A DNA stretch of 64,000 nucleotides. Origin: Cercis canadensis (Eukaryota > Streptophyta > Magnoliopsida > Fabales > Fabaceae). Location: positions 599,769 to 663,768 of the forward strand of contig QAOA01004151.1 of the NCBI GenBank assembly GCA_003255065.1, in the 5' to 3' direction. This document shows positions 1 through 10,964 of this stretch, in pieces (the first letter of the stretch is position 1; every line of letters starts with the position of its first letter). A program made the translations under genes and the position numbers. The notes below the pieces were generated by a model. That model was not told the origin of the DNA. It ran no database searches and saw only the letters and a list, made by a program, of their open reading frames with translations.

Positions 1-483
1 CTTCCTAGCTTATTAATGAAGCTAACCAATCACCCCTTCTTTTTTTCTTTTTAAAGCATTGTCTCATTTACCAGTAGATAAATAACCTCATTGTTTGTTG
101 TTTAAATATAAGTTTCAGTGTGGGGTTTAGTTCCTTGTTAATAGCTGAGCACTCTTCTTGAGAGTTACCTGTGCAGGTTTCTTTCCTGCTTTGTTCTTCT
201 TAATGAATAAAACTTCCAGATTCATCAAAAATAGAATTTTTGGCTGTTCAACATGACAATGCAAGAGTCCATAATAATGATCATGAATTCAAGCCTGTGA
301 CTATCACCGTGTAAGACAGAAATCCAATTCTAATCAAAAAATGGTAAATCCAGGAGACATTCTTTTTTATAAAGCATAAAGACACAGCAAAAATAAAAGA
401 ACTAAGACCAGTTCCAGGTCAAGATATACAAACATATTGCTAGACGAGCAGTTAAAATTCAAGAGAACAATACACAAAAGTTG
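1..483. other. non-coding stretch before the first exon
   Basis: AT-rich sequence without a convincing reading frame on either strand. It lies downstream (3') of the minus-strand exon at 484-651, so part of it is probably that gene's 3' untranslated region. No repeat or RNA gene was recognised. Confidence 0.4.
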
Positions 484-651
484 TTAATCATTCAGTTGAG
501 TAATGAACATGGGATTAAGTGTCATATGTGGCTCCCTTTTGCTAAGCCTTTCAAAGTATGACAACCTCAATCCAAAATCCGGGCCAATGTTGGAGCGGAT
601 CCAACCTGAATAGTTTCCTGGTGATCCAGTCACCACAACAGCTCCCCGGTT
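484..651 (-). CDS. probable last exon of an unrecognised gene (55 codons plus stop)
   Basis: On the minus strand an open frame of 55 codons ends in TAA at 486-484. It starts after a possible AG acceptor at 653-652; an in-frame stop lies a few codons upstream, so it cannot extend far as one exon. The peptide begins NRGAVVVTGSPGNYSGW and ends HMTLNPMFITQLND. The composition (GSPGNYSGWIR, FGLRLSYFERL) looks like real protein rather than shadow translation, and the base composition is richer in G+C than the flanks. I do not recognise the family. No upstream exon could be identified confidently between 660 and 1800, so this is either the 3' end of a small gene or a gene fragment left by duplication. 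The acceptor (gcaaag) is weak. Confidence 0.45.
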   Translation of the reverse strand, partial: NRGAVVVTGSPGNYSGWIRSNIGPDFGLRLSYFERLSKREPHMTLNPMFITQLND

Positions 652-655
652 CTTT

Positions 656-1802
656 GCAGTCCAATGTTAGTCATAGAGGTTAGAATTGTTAATCATTTAT
701 CAAATGCAGTTTGGAAGGGGGGCCCACGATTACAAGTAAAAATGGAATGCCCTACTTTATGTGGAATTCAACATAACAGTGAATAGTAATCTGGGTAAAT
801 GTGGAAGATCCCTAGTTTCTTGTTCATGATGATGTGTGCTGGAAAAAATTTGTTGATTGTTGTCCTTGTTCTTAAAATATTGTAGAGTTTTAGAACTACC
901 TGTAAAGAAAAACAATCGGAATGCTTCTATTACAGTATCTCTCTCTTGTTAGGTATAGAAGCTCAGGCTAGAAACCCTTTTGCTCCTCTTGCTCTTCCTT
1001 TTCCTAATAGAGGCAGACATTTTAGAGACTAAGAGTGTGTTTGAATGGCATATTTGACAAATTCACAAGAATTTAAAATAAAAATACTTTGTTTGGATGC
1101 ACTCTATTATAAAATACATGTAATTCCTTTGCTCAGCTAGAATCACAGGAACAGGAGTTATCTCTATTTCACCACTCGCATTATGCTATATAAGGCCTAC
1201 TCATGAATAAGGCATAAGAGATTTCACCTATATTTGATGTAGCTGAATAATTCTAAATCGAGCACAGATCATGTGATTAATTGTCCACTTTTTTTAAAAT
1301 TAACATGCACAAGGGTGCCAACTTTCTTTTTGTTTATAATTTAAGGATCACCCTGGAAATTCGTGTGGATAATGTTTGATATTATAGCAGCCCTACTAGA
1401 CCCAAACAAGTACATGCAATGTTAGCATCAGAGGGCAACTAGAACAAACACTAGCTGATGAAGCAAAGCCACCTATATTTCCACCAACTCAAAGTCGCTT
1501 CAAGCCTGCCTTCAAGTACCTAAATACTACACCAAGACCACATAACCAACCACCCTTTTTAGACTTGGTTACACAGAGATGAAATTGACATAATTGACAA
1601 TGGAACCAGATTTCAACATTCCATCAAGCTGAAACTAGCAACATAGAAAAGCAGGAGAATTGCACATTACTTAAAACAAATATAGGGGGCTGTCTATTAA
1701 AAACTCATATCGTCTCAAAATGGTATCCAAAAAGTTGGCAGACAAACTATAATGGAAGCAAAATTGAAAAAACATGCAAATCAAATAAAATTCTAATACT
1801 CT
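656..1802. other. intergenic stretch; mostly no recognised content
   Basis: AT-rich DNA between the exon at 484-651 and the stop of RPL8, and it includes the RPL8 3' untranslated region near 1700-1802. A possible upstream exon of the 484-651 gene may be hidden here, but none is supportable. The only recognised feature is the PIF-like element end at 1027-1130, listed separately. Confidence 0.4.
1027..1130. mobile_element. fragment of a PIF/Harbinger-type element end
   Basis: The stretch starts TAAGAGTGTGTTTGAATGG, followed by an ATTTGACAAATTC block and a second TTTGTTTGGATGCACTCTAT block. The same order of blocks occurs, reversed, at the right end of the element near 18770-18884. TTA/TAA next to a G-rich TGTTTGG-type terminus is typical of Tourist/PIF-Harbinger elements. 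Only one terminus is visible, so this is a truncated copy or one whose other end has decayed. Confidence 0.4.
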
Positions 1803-3017
1803 CTAAGTACTCTTATCAGCTTTAGAAGCAGTTGCAGCAGCTTGCCCCCTAAGACGACCAGTCCTCTTAGCAGCAATAAGACCAACTTTCTGGCCAGGAG
1901 GAGCATCACGTCTGACGGTACTTGCATGACCAATATGTTGGTGGTTCCCTCCTCCGTGAGGATGCTCAACTGGGTTCATAGCCACACCACGAACCTTAGG
2001 CCAGCAATTCCTCTTCACCTTAAATTTGTGGTAAGCATTACCAGCTTTGAGAAGGGGCTTTTCAGTCCTCCCTCCACCTGCAACTTGCCCAATCATGGCC
2101 CTACACCCACTTGGAACAATCTTCTTTGCACCAGAAGGAAGCTTGATCCTGATAGAATTAGCAAAGAGGTAATTAAACTTCCACATTACTCTCACCAAAA
2201 GCATGGCAAAGTCACCACATTAAAAATCCTCAACCAATTGACCCAATTTTAATCCCCTCCTCATTATATTGTTCCAGGTTACAACAACAATCTAGGAAGC
2301 TCATACTATCAATCCAAACAGCAACCCAGGAAGCTCATACTAACAATCCAAACATCACCACATTGAACAGTTCAAGAATTGTAATAGATTCTGGTAGATA
2401 CCCCAATATTTATTTTCATCTTTCCATAGCATAGATTTAGAGCAACAGGGTACTCAAACAAATACCTTAACATAACAATAGTAACTGAATTTTTGATAAA
2501 ATCGGTAACTGTATTTACAATTTTAAGAAGAATAGCAATTGCAATAATAAATCGGAAAGAAATAAGAAAGCAGATACCTAGAGGTGTCGTTATCGGGGTT
2601 GTGGCTGATAACAATAGCGTAGTCTCCAGAAGCCCTGGCCAAAACACCACGGTCACCAACATGGTGTTCAACGTTGCAGATGACAGCTCCTTCAGGGATG
2701 GATCTGAGGGGCAAAACATTACCCACGACAAGGTTGGCCTTCTTGCCGCAGTAAATGAACTGACCAGTATAGATACCCTCAGCAGCAACGAACAACTCAG
2801 ACTGCTTCTTGTACCTGAATGGGTGCCGGAAAGTCACCTTAGCCAGTGGAGCACCACGACCAGGGTCGTGAATCACATCGGTGACTACTCCCTTCAGATA
2901 CCCATTTCTCTCACCGAAATCGAGACTGCGGAACCTAGCAGCACCCTTGCGAGTGTGGGTGTGGGACTTGAACACCGAACCAGCACCCTTACGTTGAGCT
3001 CTAATCACCCTACCCAT
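1803..3017 (-). CDS. RPL8: 60S ribosomal protein L8 (uL2 family), cytosolic
   Basis: Two coding exons on the minus strand: 3017-2578 and 2148-1803, with a 429-bp GT-AG intron at 2577-2149. The spliced product is 261 aa, against about 258-260 in other plants. The start at 3017 gives the invariant uL2 N-terminus [20 protein letters not shown]. The C-terminal half carries the universally conserved [19 protein letters not shown] segment near the peptidyl-transferase centre, where the histidine-rich loop contacts 25S rRNA. The intron splits the arginine codon in the DNDTSR/IKLPSG region. uL2 is an essential large-subunit protein bridging to the small subunit. Upstream are TGGGCC/T (site II) and telo-box motifs, which in plants mark co-regulated ribosomal protein genes. 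It shares its promoter region with HRD1 on the other strand. Nothing suggests a pseudogene. Confidence 0.97.
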
Positions 3018-3370
3018 GGCGGACGGAAACCCTACGCTGCGGCACCACAAATGCCTCTAGGGTTTATGTCTGAATATTCACTCATGGAGAATTCATATAG
3101 GAGCTTTTGACCTAACCATTTTTTTTTTCTTTTTTACAATTTATGGGCCAATTAGATCTCTAGGCCCAAAGTCCAAGATCCAAACGAGTTTAATCGTGGG
3201 TGCCATTCCCATCTGTTTTCAGTAGCCCAAGAAAAAGATATGAGACATCTCCATTTATTGAAAGTCCAACAGGGTCAGTTGACAATAATACACGTGGCAA
3301 AATATCGTTGGATAAACTTACATCACAATTCTTTAGTTTATTAAAAAAAAAAAAAAAAAACCCACGGAGA
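3018..3370. promoter_or_regulatory. divergent RPL8/HRD1 promoter with site II and telo-box motifs
   Basis: About 350 bp separates the RPL8 start codon (minus) from the HRD1 5' leader (plus). It contains TGGGCC at 3144-3149 and its complement GGCCCA at 3163-3168, a further AGCCCA near 3223-3228, and a telo-box (AAACCCTA read on the minus strand) at 3058-3065, with AAACCCTA also at 3028-3035. Site II plus telo-box pairs are the established signature of plant ribosomal-protein and translation-gene promoters. A 20-base A run at 3341-3360 lies just before the HRD1 leader. That both genes use it is inferred from position only. Confidence 0.6.
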
Positions 3371-5550
3371 AAGGGAGGGACTAGGGAGAGAGACAAACAC
3401 CGTCGTTTGTTCTACGTTTCAACTTTCAAGGAACAAGGAGCTTCGAATAGGTACTGAACATATAATATTCCCAAAAGCTTTTCGCTTTTTTCAATTTATT
3501 GTTAATTTTTTTTTCAACATTTAGGATTTTGGATGTTGATCTGATTTTCATCAGTTAGGGCTCATCTTCCTGGTTGCAAAAACTATGGTTTGGTTTGATT
3601 TTAGTTCAATTGGGCGTCAGATGATAAAATATCATCTATTGAAAATTGTTTATTTTCGGGGTTGGTCACTTCTCGGTAATCTCTAAAGCCGAAATTTGAA
3701 TGCATTGGCCAGTAATTTATAGTTTTCCTATGGCATCATTGTTATTCCGTTTAATCTAATTGGATTTCTGGGGTTACTTACAATTATCTGAATTTTTTTG
3801 GTTGCTTAGAGTTAGCCACCAAGGACATAGGGATAATTGTAGGGAAAAGTGGGGTCCTTTGTTATTGTCTCGTTTGTTTCATTTGTGGGTGTATTTTGCT
3901 TCGGAGGGGGAGGGGGTGTTAACGACTATGAAGAATATATATAATGGTGTATCAAGACGAATAATAGATGTATATTAAGGCTTGGGTTTGATTTAATTTG
4001 GGTTTTCAGTTGTTGATTAAATGATTGCTTTGACTTTGTGTAGACTAAAAATGATGAGGCTGCAGACATATGCTGGGCTTAGTTTGATTGCGACTCTTGC
4101 TGTTACATATCATGCATTCAACAGTAGAGGCCAGTTTTATCCTGCAATGGTGTATCTCTCAACTTCCAAGATTAGTTTGGTGCTTCTTCTCAACATGGGT
4201 CTGGTCATTATGTGTGTTTTATGGCAATTAACAAAAAAGGTATTCCTTGGTTCCCTGCGGGAAGCCGAGGTTGAGAGGCTTAATGAGCAATCATGGAGAG
4301 AGGTTATGGAAATCCTCTTTGCAATTACTATTTTTAGGCAGGACTTCTCTGTTACATTCCTTGCTATGGTCACTGCACTTCTGTTGATTAAGGCTTTGCA
4401 TTGGTTGGCTCAGAAGAGAGTTGAGTACATAGAAACCACTCCTACAGTCCCCACATTGTCTCACATTCGAATTGTATCTTTTATGGGTTTCCTCCTTCTT
4501 CTTGATGGCCTCTTCTTATATAGCTCTATAAGGCATTTGATACAAACATGGCAGGCTTCAGTTTCTCTCTTCTTTGCTTTTGAGTAAGCCTTCTTCTATC
4601 TTCTCTTCTTTTCAGATGAGTTGCCATATAGTTGATGTAAATTGAATATTTATGGCGATTGATATATCTAACCATGATTAATGGAAACTTTGGTTGGAGG
4701 AGGACGCACTTTACTTCTTGTTTTTACTTTGGGCTTGTGTGAAAATTGTAAGTAGATATGTAAGGAGGTAAAAGGATTAAAATATTCAATTATGAATTAG
4801 TGCTATTAGGCCATGTTGATGCATGAAAATTCAAATTATAGTTGAAGTCCTGATTTTATTAATATATTTGTTTGATCAAAGCCTACATAATTTTGTTTGA
4901 CGTATGCCTAGTGACCAGAAGTTATAGTTTCGTCTTTTATATATATATATAGCGTAGCTAAAGAGTATGGAAGATTTATTTAAAATAATACAGTCAGAGT
5001 TGTTTGACTTGGCAAAAAAAAACATTATGGATTTGGATCACATATAAAGCATATGTAGTTATGTATAAAGAATGCAAACTAAGAGTATATTTATACTTGT
5101 TTGTAATTTGACATATGTCTATCTAATGCATTCTGTGCAATTTGAAAGTTAACATTTCTGTTCATCCAGAATAGTGTTTCCGTTTTTTACTTTTAATTTT
5201 GGTGTGGTTTTGAAATAATTGATACTGGGGTGCTTTCCTTGACATAATCTCTGTTTCTATGTCAGGTACATGATTCTGGCAACAACAACAGTGTCAGTTT
5301 TTGTAAAATACCTTTTCTATGTCAGTGACATGCTAATGGAGGGACAATGGGAAAGGAAACCAGTCTTCACGTTTTACCTGGAACTTATTCGGGACTTACT
5401 CCACTTGTCTATGTATCTGTGCTTCTTTCTTGTAATCTTCATGTAAGTAATCAGTCAACCTTTTTTCTTTTTGGCATATCTATATGGTAGCCTCAAGGAT
5501 TAAACTTACATATACACTATAGAAGTCATGGTCTTCCCCCCCCCCCCCCT

Positions 5551-5583
<33 letters not shown>

Positions 5584-8500
5584 TTCTGACCCTTATTTAC
5601 TTCCTTATTGTCAGTTGACAGTGATTGGATCAATTACATTGCCTTTTTACGTCGGAAGTTCCACACATGAGATCACTTATGTCTGTATCATGTCCTTGTG
5701 ATCTGCATGGCCATGTATGAATAATGAAATGAAGGCTACATTAACATTTATGCAATAGTACATAGTAATAGGCTGTACTATGCTTAGTTGGAAGGAATGT
5801 CCTTCAACTTTGCAAGGAAAATTTGAAAATTTTCCTACGGTGGTTACATGGAGGACCTTGCAAATTAGAGTTTTTGCGGATGGTATTAAAGATGAATTTG
5901 ATGGATTTTGAAAATTCAATTTTGGTTCAAAAAATTAGACCTTGAAGGCAAATAAATGCCTCAATTTGAGAAATTGCCTGCAGGAATTTCTTGGATGCCA
6001 TAATAGTTGAAGATTTTAGGTTACTCCTCAAGGGTTTTTTTTTTCTAAAAAAAAATGCAAATTAGATTTTTCCATTTGTAATGGAAAGAAAATCCTTTAC
6101 AATAGCAAAAGAGAAAGATGAGAATAAGCTTAAGGAATGTTCTGTTGCTTTGGATAATACCCATTTAATGTTACCTTATTACATACTTTATGTTTTTGAC
6201 ACCCGTGACTGTTTTATTAGTTGAACATTTGTTCAATGAGCTTGTACGTGGATTTTTTCTTACTGCTTTTACTTTGGTTGTTTCTTTGTGTATACCATTA
6301 GTAATAACTCAACTGGTTCATCCATAAGCAAATACATTTTTTTAAAGCTTTGATTTTTTTTTTTTAATTTCTTGTGCTCCTTTTATTTTGATTTGACTAC
6401 TTATATATCAATCATTATCTCTTTCGGCTACTAACTTTAAGCTGGTTTAATAGAAACTATGGTGTTCCTTTGCACTTAATACGGGAGCTCTACGAGACAT
6501 TCAGGAACTTCAAAGTCCGTGTTGCTGATTACATACGTTATCGTAAGATCACTTCAAATATGAATGATCGGTTTCCAGATGCAACCCCTGAAGAGCTTAA
6601 TGCGTGAGTTTTGAACTTGGCATACCATTTACATATATAATTTTTCCCTTCCTGGTTATGCATTACAGCTCTTAAATTATTTTAAATGGCTATGCAGAAG
6701 TGATGCAACCTGCATTATCTGTCGTGAAGAGATGACTACTGCCAAGAAACTAATATGTGGACATCTTTTCCATGTGCATTGCCTGCGGTCATGGTTGGAG
6801 CGGCAACATACTTGCCCTACCTGCAGAGCTTTAGTTGTACCACCAGAAAATGGAACAACTGCTGCTGGAGGGCAGCATGGACCACAGTCACATGCTAACG
6901 CTAACCAACAGGGTAATCATACGAGTAACAAGTACTATGGGTGAAAATTGTTCATAAAAATGTTACAAATGTGCTAAATGTCAAATTTTAACTTGTATTA
7001 TAGCACAACGAAGTCAATCTATTGTTAAAAGTTTGTGTGCAATGGCTGTGCTATGTTTGAAAAGCATATTCTTTCCCTGGCTATTTTATGATATTATTTC
7101 ACTGTAATCAAACTGAGGACATTATGCTGTCACGCACTAGCAGTGTCGTCTACAATGAGAATTGGATTTGGGTCATTTGGCAATCACTTTTTTTTTTCCT
7201 CCCTATGTGGTCTCTCTCCGAAATCATACACATTAATATGTGAATAGTTTTTTATGAAAAAGATATTACAAGGATTATATCCAAATATTGCCTACATTAC
7301 TACATTATCATTTCAAACATTGTGCTTTGCATATTTGATGCATCTAATGTGATATTTATGGTTGATAATTCTAGCTGGAATATGAACAGGAACAGGAACA
7401 GGCACTGGAAGCGCAGGACAAGCTCCAGCAGGTGGTGGGGTGGCAGGCGATAATTTGAGTCAGCATCAAGCAAGACTCCAAGCTGCTGCTGCAGCTGCTT
7501 CAATATATGAGAAGTCTTATGTTTACCCATCTGCATCTTCTTTAGTATGGTATGACGTTTCATCTAGTACAATGTTCCTCTACAACTGCTTTAATAATCA
7601 ATGATATTATGTTCATCATTGATTTATATATTCATCTTCAAAATAGACAGGTGCTGAACCAGTGGATTTAATTGAAAATAATATGAGATACTAGAGTTAG
7701 AATATGATTGTAAAATGTCAGTCAAATCAATTTAAAATATCAAATCATTGCAAGTCAGGGGTGTTCTTTCTCTCGAAAGAAAAAAGAAAGTAAAACAAAG
7801 TGAAGTTAGAGGTCCTTTTTTCACAATATTATGGCCGCCAGCATCTTCTTAGGAAGGTGGCTACTTGAGGAGGTGCCTTTCCTTGTCTATAAATGGAGAA
7901 CCAGAAACCTTCTTAAGTACATCTAGTGAGAGAAAGGAAATGGAAAAAGATACAAAGAAAGAGAAAGAGAAGTTGAGCACAAAGTCTTATAACTTTGAGA
8001 AGACAATTTTAAAAGATGATTTTCAAATTTGAAAGCAAAGACTGACCTTTTAGAAAATGTCAGAAGATTTTTATTTCTTTTTTTTCTTTTCAATATGAAT
8101 GGAATCTGATTGAATGTCTAATTGATTTACTAGTATTATATCTTCTTGAATGTCATTATCATCTTTGGCTTCCAGATTAAAATTAGAAACTACATAATTT
8201 TGAAGTTTTCATTTTAGTATGATTTCTGACTAAAACTTTTTGTACATGACAGTACAGAGGATAGAACTTAGGACTTCTTGCAAACTACCCAAACCTCTTG
8301 CCATTAGCCAACTCCTAGTGGATTGATGTCTGACTAAATATTGTTGAATAAATTCATTTAAAGATCGTGTTACATTGGACTCAGCTACAGTTTCACATAT
8401 ATGTCATTCTTTTCACTTAGTTCACCGGGTCAGCTACACTTTCACATATCTCTCATTCTTTTCACTTAGTTCAACTGTTTTGCCTAGATTACTAATTAGT

Positions 8501-9769
8501 TTGGCAAGGACCCTTGGTCCCACTCTCATAAATTGGTGCACTCTGGAATTGATAATAGTGTATAGTCTAGAAAGTGATCACTTAAACGGACATCTTTCTA
8601 AACTTGCAGGTCCCCTGGATATGCTGTTTATCCTCCAACTCAAAGACCTATGGCTGAATCTACTAATACTGAGCTCAATGGAGAACAAGATAATGAACAA
8701 TCACAGAAACAGTTTGGTGGACCAATAAACACGTCCTTTCCTCCAATGGGGAACTGTCTCTTTCTTCCTTCCCAGACACATGGAGCCAATTTGAATTATG
8801 GAGAAGGATTTGGAAATGATCCAAATATGCCAAGCTCTCAGTTGGAAGCTCAAAGAAAACTTATTCAGTACCAGATTGAGGTACAATTGTAGTTTTTTTC
8901 CCTTCTACATTGTAACTTGTATATCAATGTTTTTCCCCCCTTTGTAACAACTGGTATATGTCATCTTAATGTACTCATATAAAAAGGTCATATTTGACAT
9001 GGTGAGCACCAAGTTGATATTCTGTCACAACACACTGTCTCTCTGTTCACACCCCCTCCCTATTAAGAGAGATTTGCTAATATTATAACTACTTTTCACA
9101 CAATCAGGTTTCTATAAGCACGTGTCATATCACGTGGGCACATAAAGTTGATGTTTAGCTTTACAAGATATTTTATTTTGGTGTGCTAAAATATTATGTA
9201 TAATTATGGATGGAACATAGGCACTTCCTTATAGTTCAATGAGGCTAGTGACAAGGGCTTGAAACTGGTATCACCGTGTATAATTATGTAACTTGAAAGT
9301 TTTGATTAAATCCTTAATATGTTGCATTGTGCTATTCTTGTTTGTCTCAACTCTTGATCAAATTTTAGCGGATAACCATTGCATTAATATGTTGGGTACT
9401 TGGTCTCTTGCTCTGCATAATTAAGGTGTGGGCTTGCTTGTATAAGCACGCAAGGTTAGTGAATGCAGATCACCCGAAGTAGTGAATTGGATTGAATAAT
9501 TAATGTAGTAATACAAATTCTATAGCATAATCTTTGAATGTAGATGGGAAATTCATCCCAATGCTGGAATGAAGTCATGATATAAGTTTTTCTTGTTTAA
9601 CTTTAAACAGATTCTGCAAAACCAGCTCCAGCTTCTGCAGAAGACAAAGGTTGAGGGAAGCTCAGATGAGGGTACATCATTATCAGATAACAAGGGGAAG
9701 AGCATCGCTTCCTCTTCATCTGCATCTAATATTGGTAGTCATGAGGAGATTCAAGATGGCAATGCATAA
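3371..9769 (+). CDS. HRD1: ERAD-associated RING-H2 E3 ubiquitin ligase HRD1
   Basis: Coding exons 4051-4583, 5266-5442, 6454-6603, 6698-6912, 7390-7549, 8610-8880 and 9611-9769 give one frame of 554 aa. A 5' leader exon ends at 3450 and a 5'UTR intron (3451-4043) ends just before the start. The start at 4051 (MMRLQTYAGLS) matches the family N-terminus; an in-frame ATG at 4021 lies inside the 5' intron. The N-terminal half is a multi-span ER membrane domain (hydrophobic stretches between residues 5 and about 285, including LREAEVERLNEQSWRE and QKRVEYIETTP, which are HRD1 hallmarks). A RING-H2 domain follows: C292, C295, C307, H309, H312, C315, C326, C329. Next come a G/T/Q-rich linker, a HQARLQAAAAAAS segment and a Q-rich coiled tail. 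HRD1 ubiquitinates misfolded ER proteins for retrotranslocation and proteasomal degradation. All zinc ligands are present, so it should be functional. Confidence 0.95.
5536..5583. repeat. compound microsatellite (C)n(TC)n(AC)n
   Basis: In the second coding-region intron of HRD1, a run of C is followed directly by about nine CT units and about six AC units. Compound dinucleotide tracts of this type are usually length-polymorphic. Confidence 0.9.
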
Positions 9770-10964
9770 ACTCTTGCTAATTTGGTAGTTGTATCATGAG
9801 GAGACTGCACATGTGGATATAGAAAATACAGAAATCACAGCTTTGCTGCTTTTGAGTGAATGCTGTATTAATCTTATGAATGCAAAGTAGCCCCCTTCGA
9901 AAATGATTTATTTGTATGTCTTTTTGGCTTTAAAATTAAATGTAAAATGCCTGCTTCTGTAGCTGGAAAGAATTTTTGCTCACCTTATGCTCATAAATAC
10001 TCGTAATAGGATGACTGGGGGATTAGAATTCATCTGAAACAGTTTTTGTACATATCTATGCAAGTTTGGTGGAATTAGCTTAAGAATTTCTGCTGTTCCA
10101 TGTTTTTTTTCTGTGTGGCTACTTGTTGAAAATTTTAGAAATATCAGGTTTCCCAGCTTGTGGCGTAAAGGTAAAAGACAAACATAATTTTGAGCAAAAT
10201 CATTTATGTAGGAATCAGAAAACATCTACGGTGTTGTCTGTTGAGATCTCTTTTACGATTTAGGAGCAGTTGATGATTGACATGTTCTCAGAGAGATTTT
10301 AGTCCTTTGATCAAATACTGTACCAATCCACCATTCTTGCTACTGTAGCAGTATAGTTCTGGACTCTTAGCATAGTCTATGATGATATTTCTTATCATGC
10401 TCACCACTTTTTAAGGTTTTACTCTAATCGGAATTTACTCCACTTGTTCTCATTTAGTTATATGCTCCATTAAAATCAGGCTGATTCTGGGCGAGTTTTC
10501 GGAAATAAATTTTTTGATGTTGTATTTTTAAACAATTTTGGAGTTAGAGAACTACGTACCACAAAGAATAACATTAATGAACCAAAATTAGATAGTGTAT
10601 ACTTTGGTGGTAGTGTCATTCTACCAAAAAGTACTGAGATTATGCCAAAGTTGGTTGCAGACTTGCAGCAGTCTCACTCAACCCAAGCTAAAAACATCAG
10701 AGCCAATCATACCATAAGCTAACATCATCTGGCAAACTTCACCATCCTTCTTAATGAACTCTATTTTTCCATGACTAGGGTTACATTTCATATTCTTTTA
10801 ACGATTACAGAAAGCTTTTGATCAACTCTGATTTGAGTAAAGATTATGAATATAAGGCAATAAAAAGGCCTGCTGCATGTCCCTATGACAATCTAATATT
10901 TCTGTAGTCAAGAAAAACAAAGGTTTCTATCTTCCAAAACCCCTCTGGCAGTGGCAGCAACATT
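9770..10964. other. intergenic: convergent 3' ends of HRD1 and ERD2
   Basis: HRD1 (plus) and ERD2 (minus) converge here, so both 3' untranslated regions lie in this interval. No reading frame longer than about 80 codons looks real. No repeat, RNA gene or transposon end was recognised. Confidence 0.5.

Noticed and set aside
2493..3110. 205-codon plus-strand frame over RPL8 exon 1
   Set aside because: It is the antisense shadow of a highly conserved ribosomal protein exon.
4021..4050. HRD1 start at the upstream in-frame ATG
   Set aside because: A TTGTGTAG acceptor lies between it and 4051, and family members start at the MxRLxTYAG methionine.
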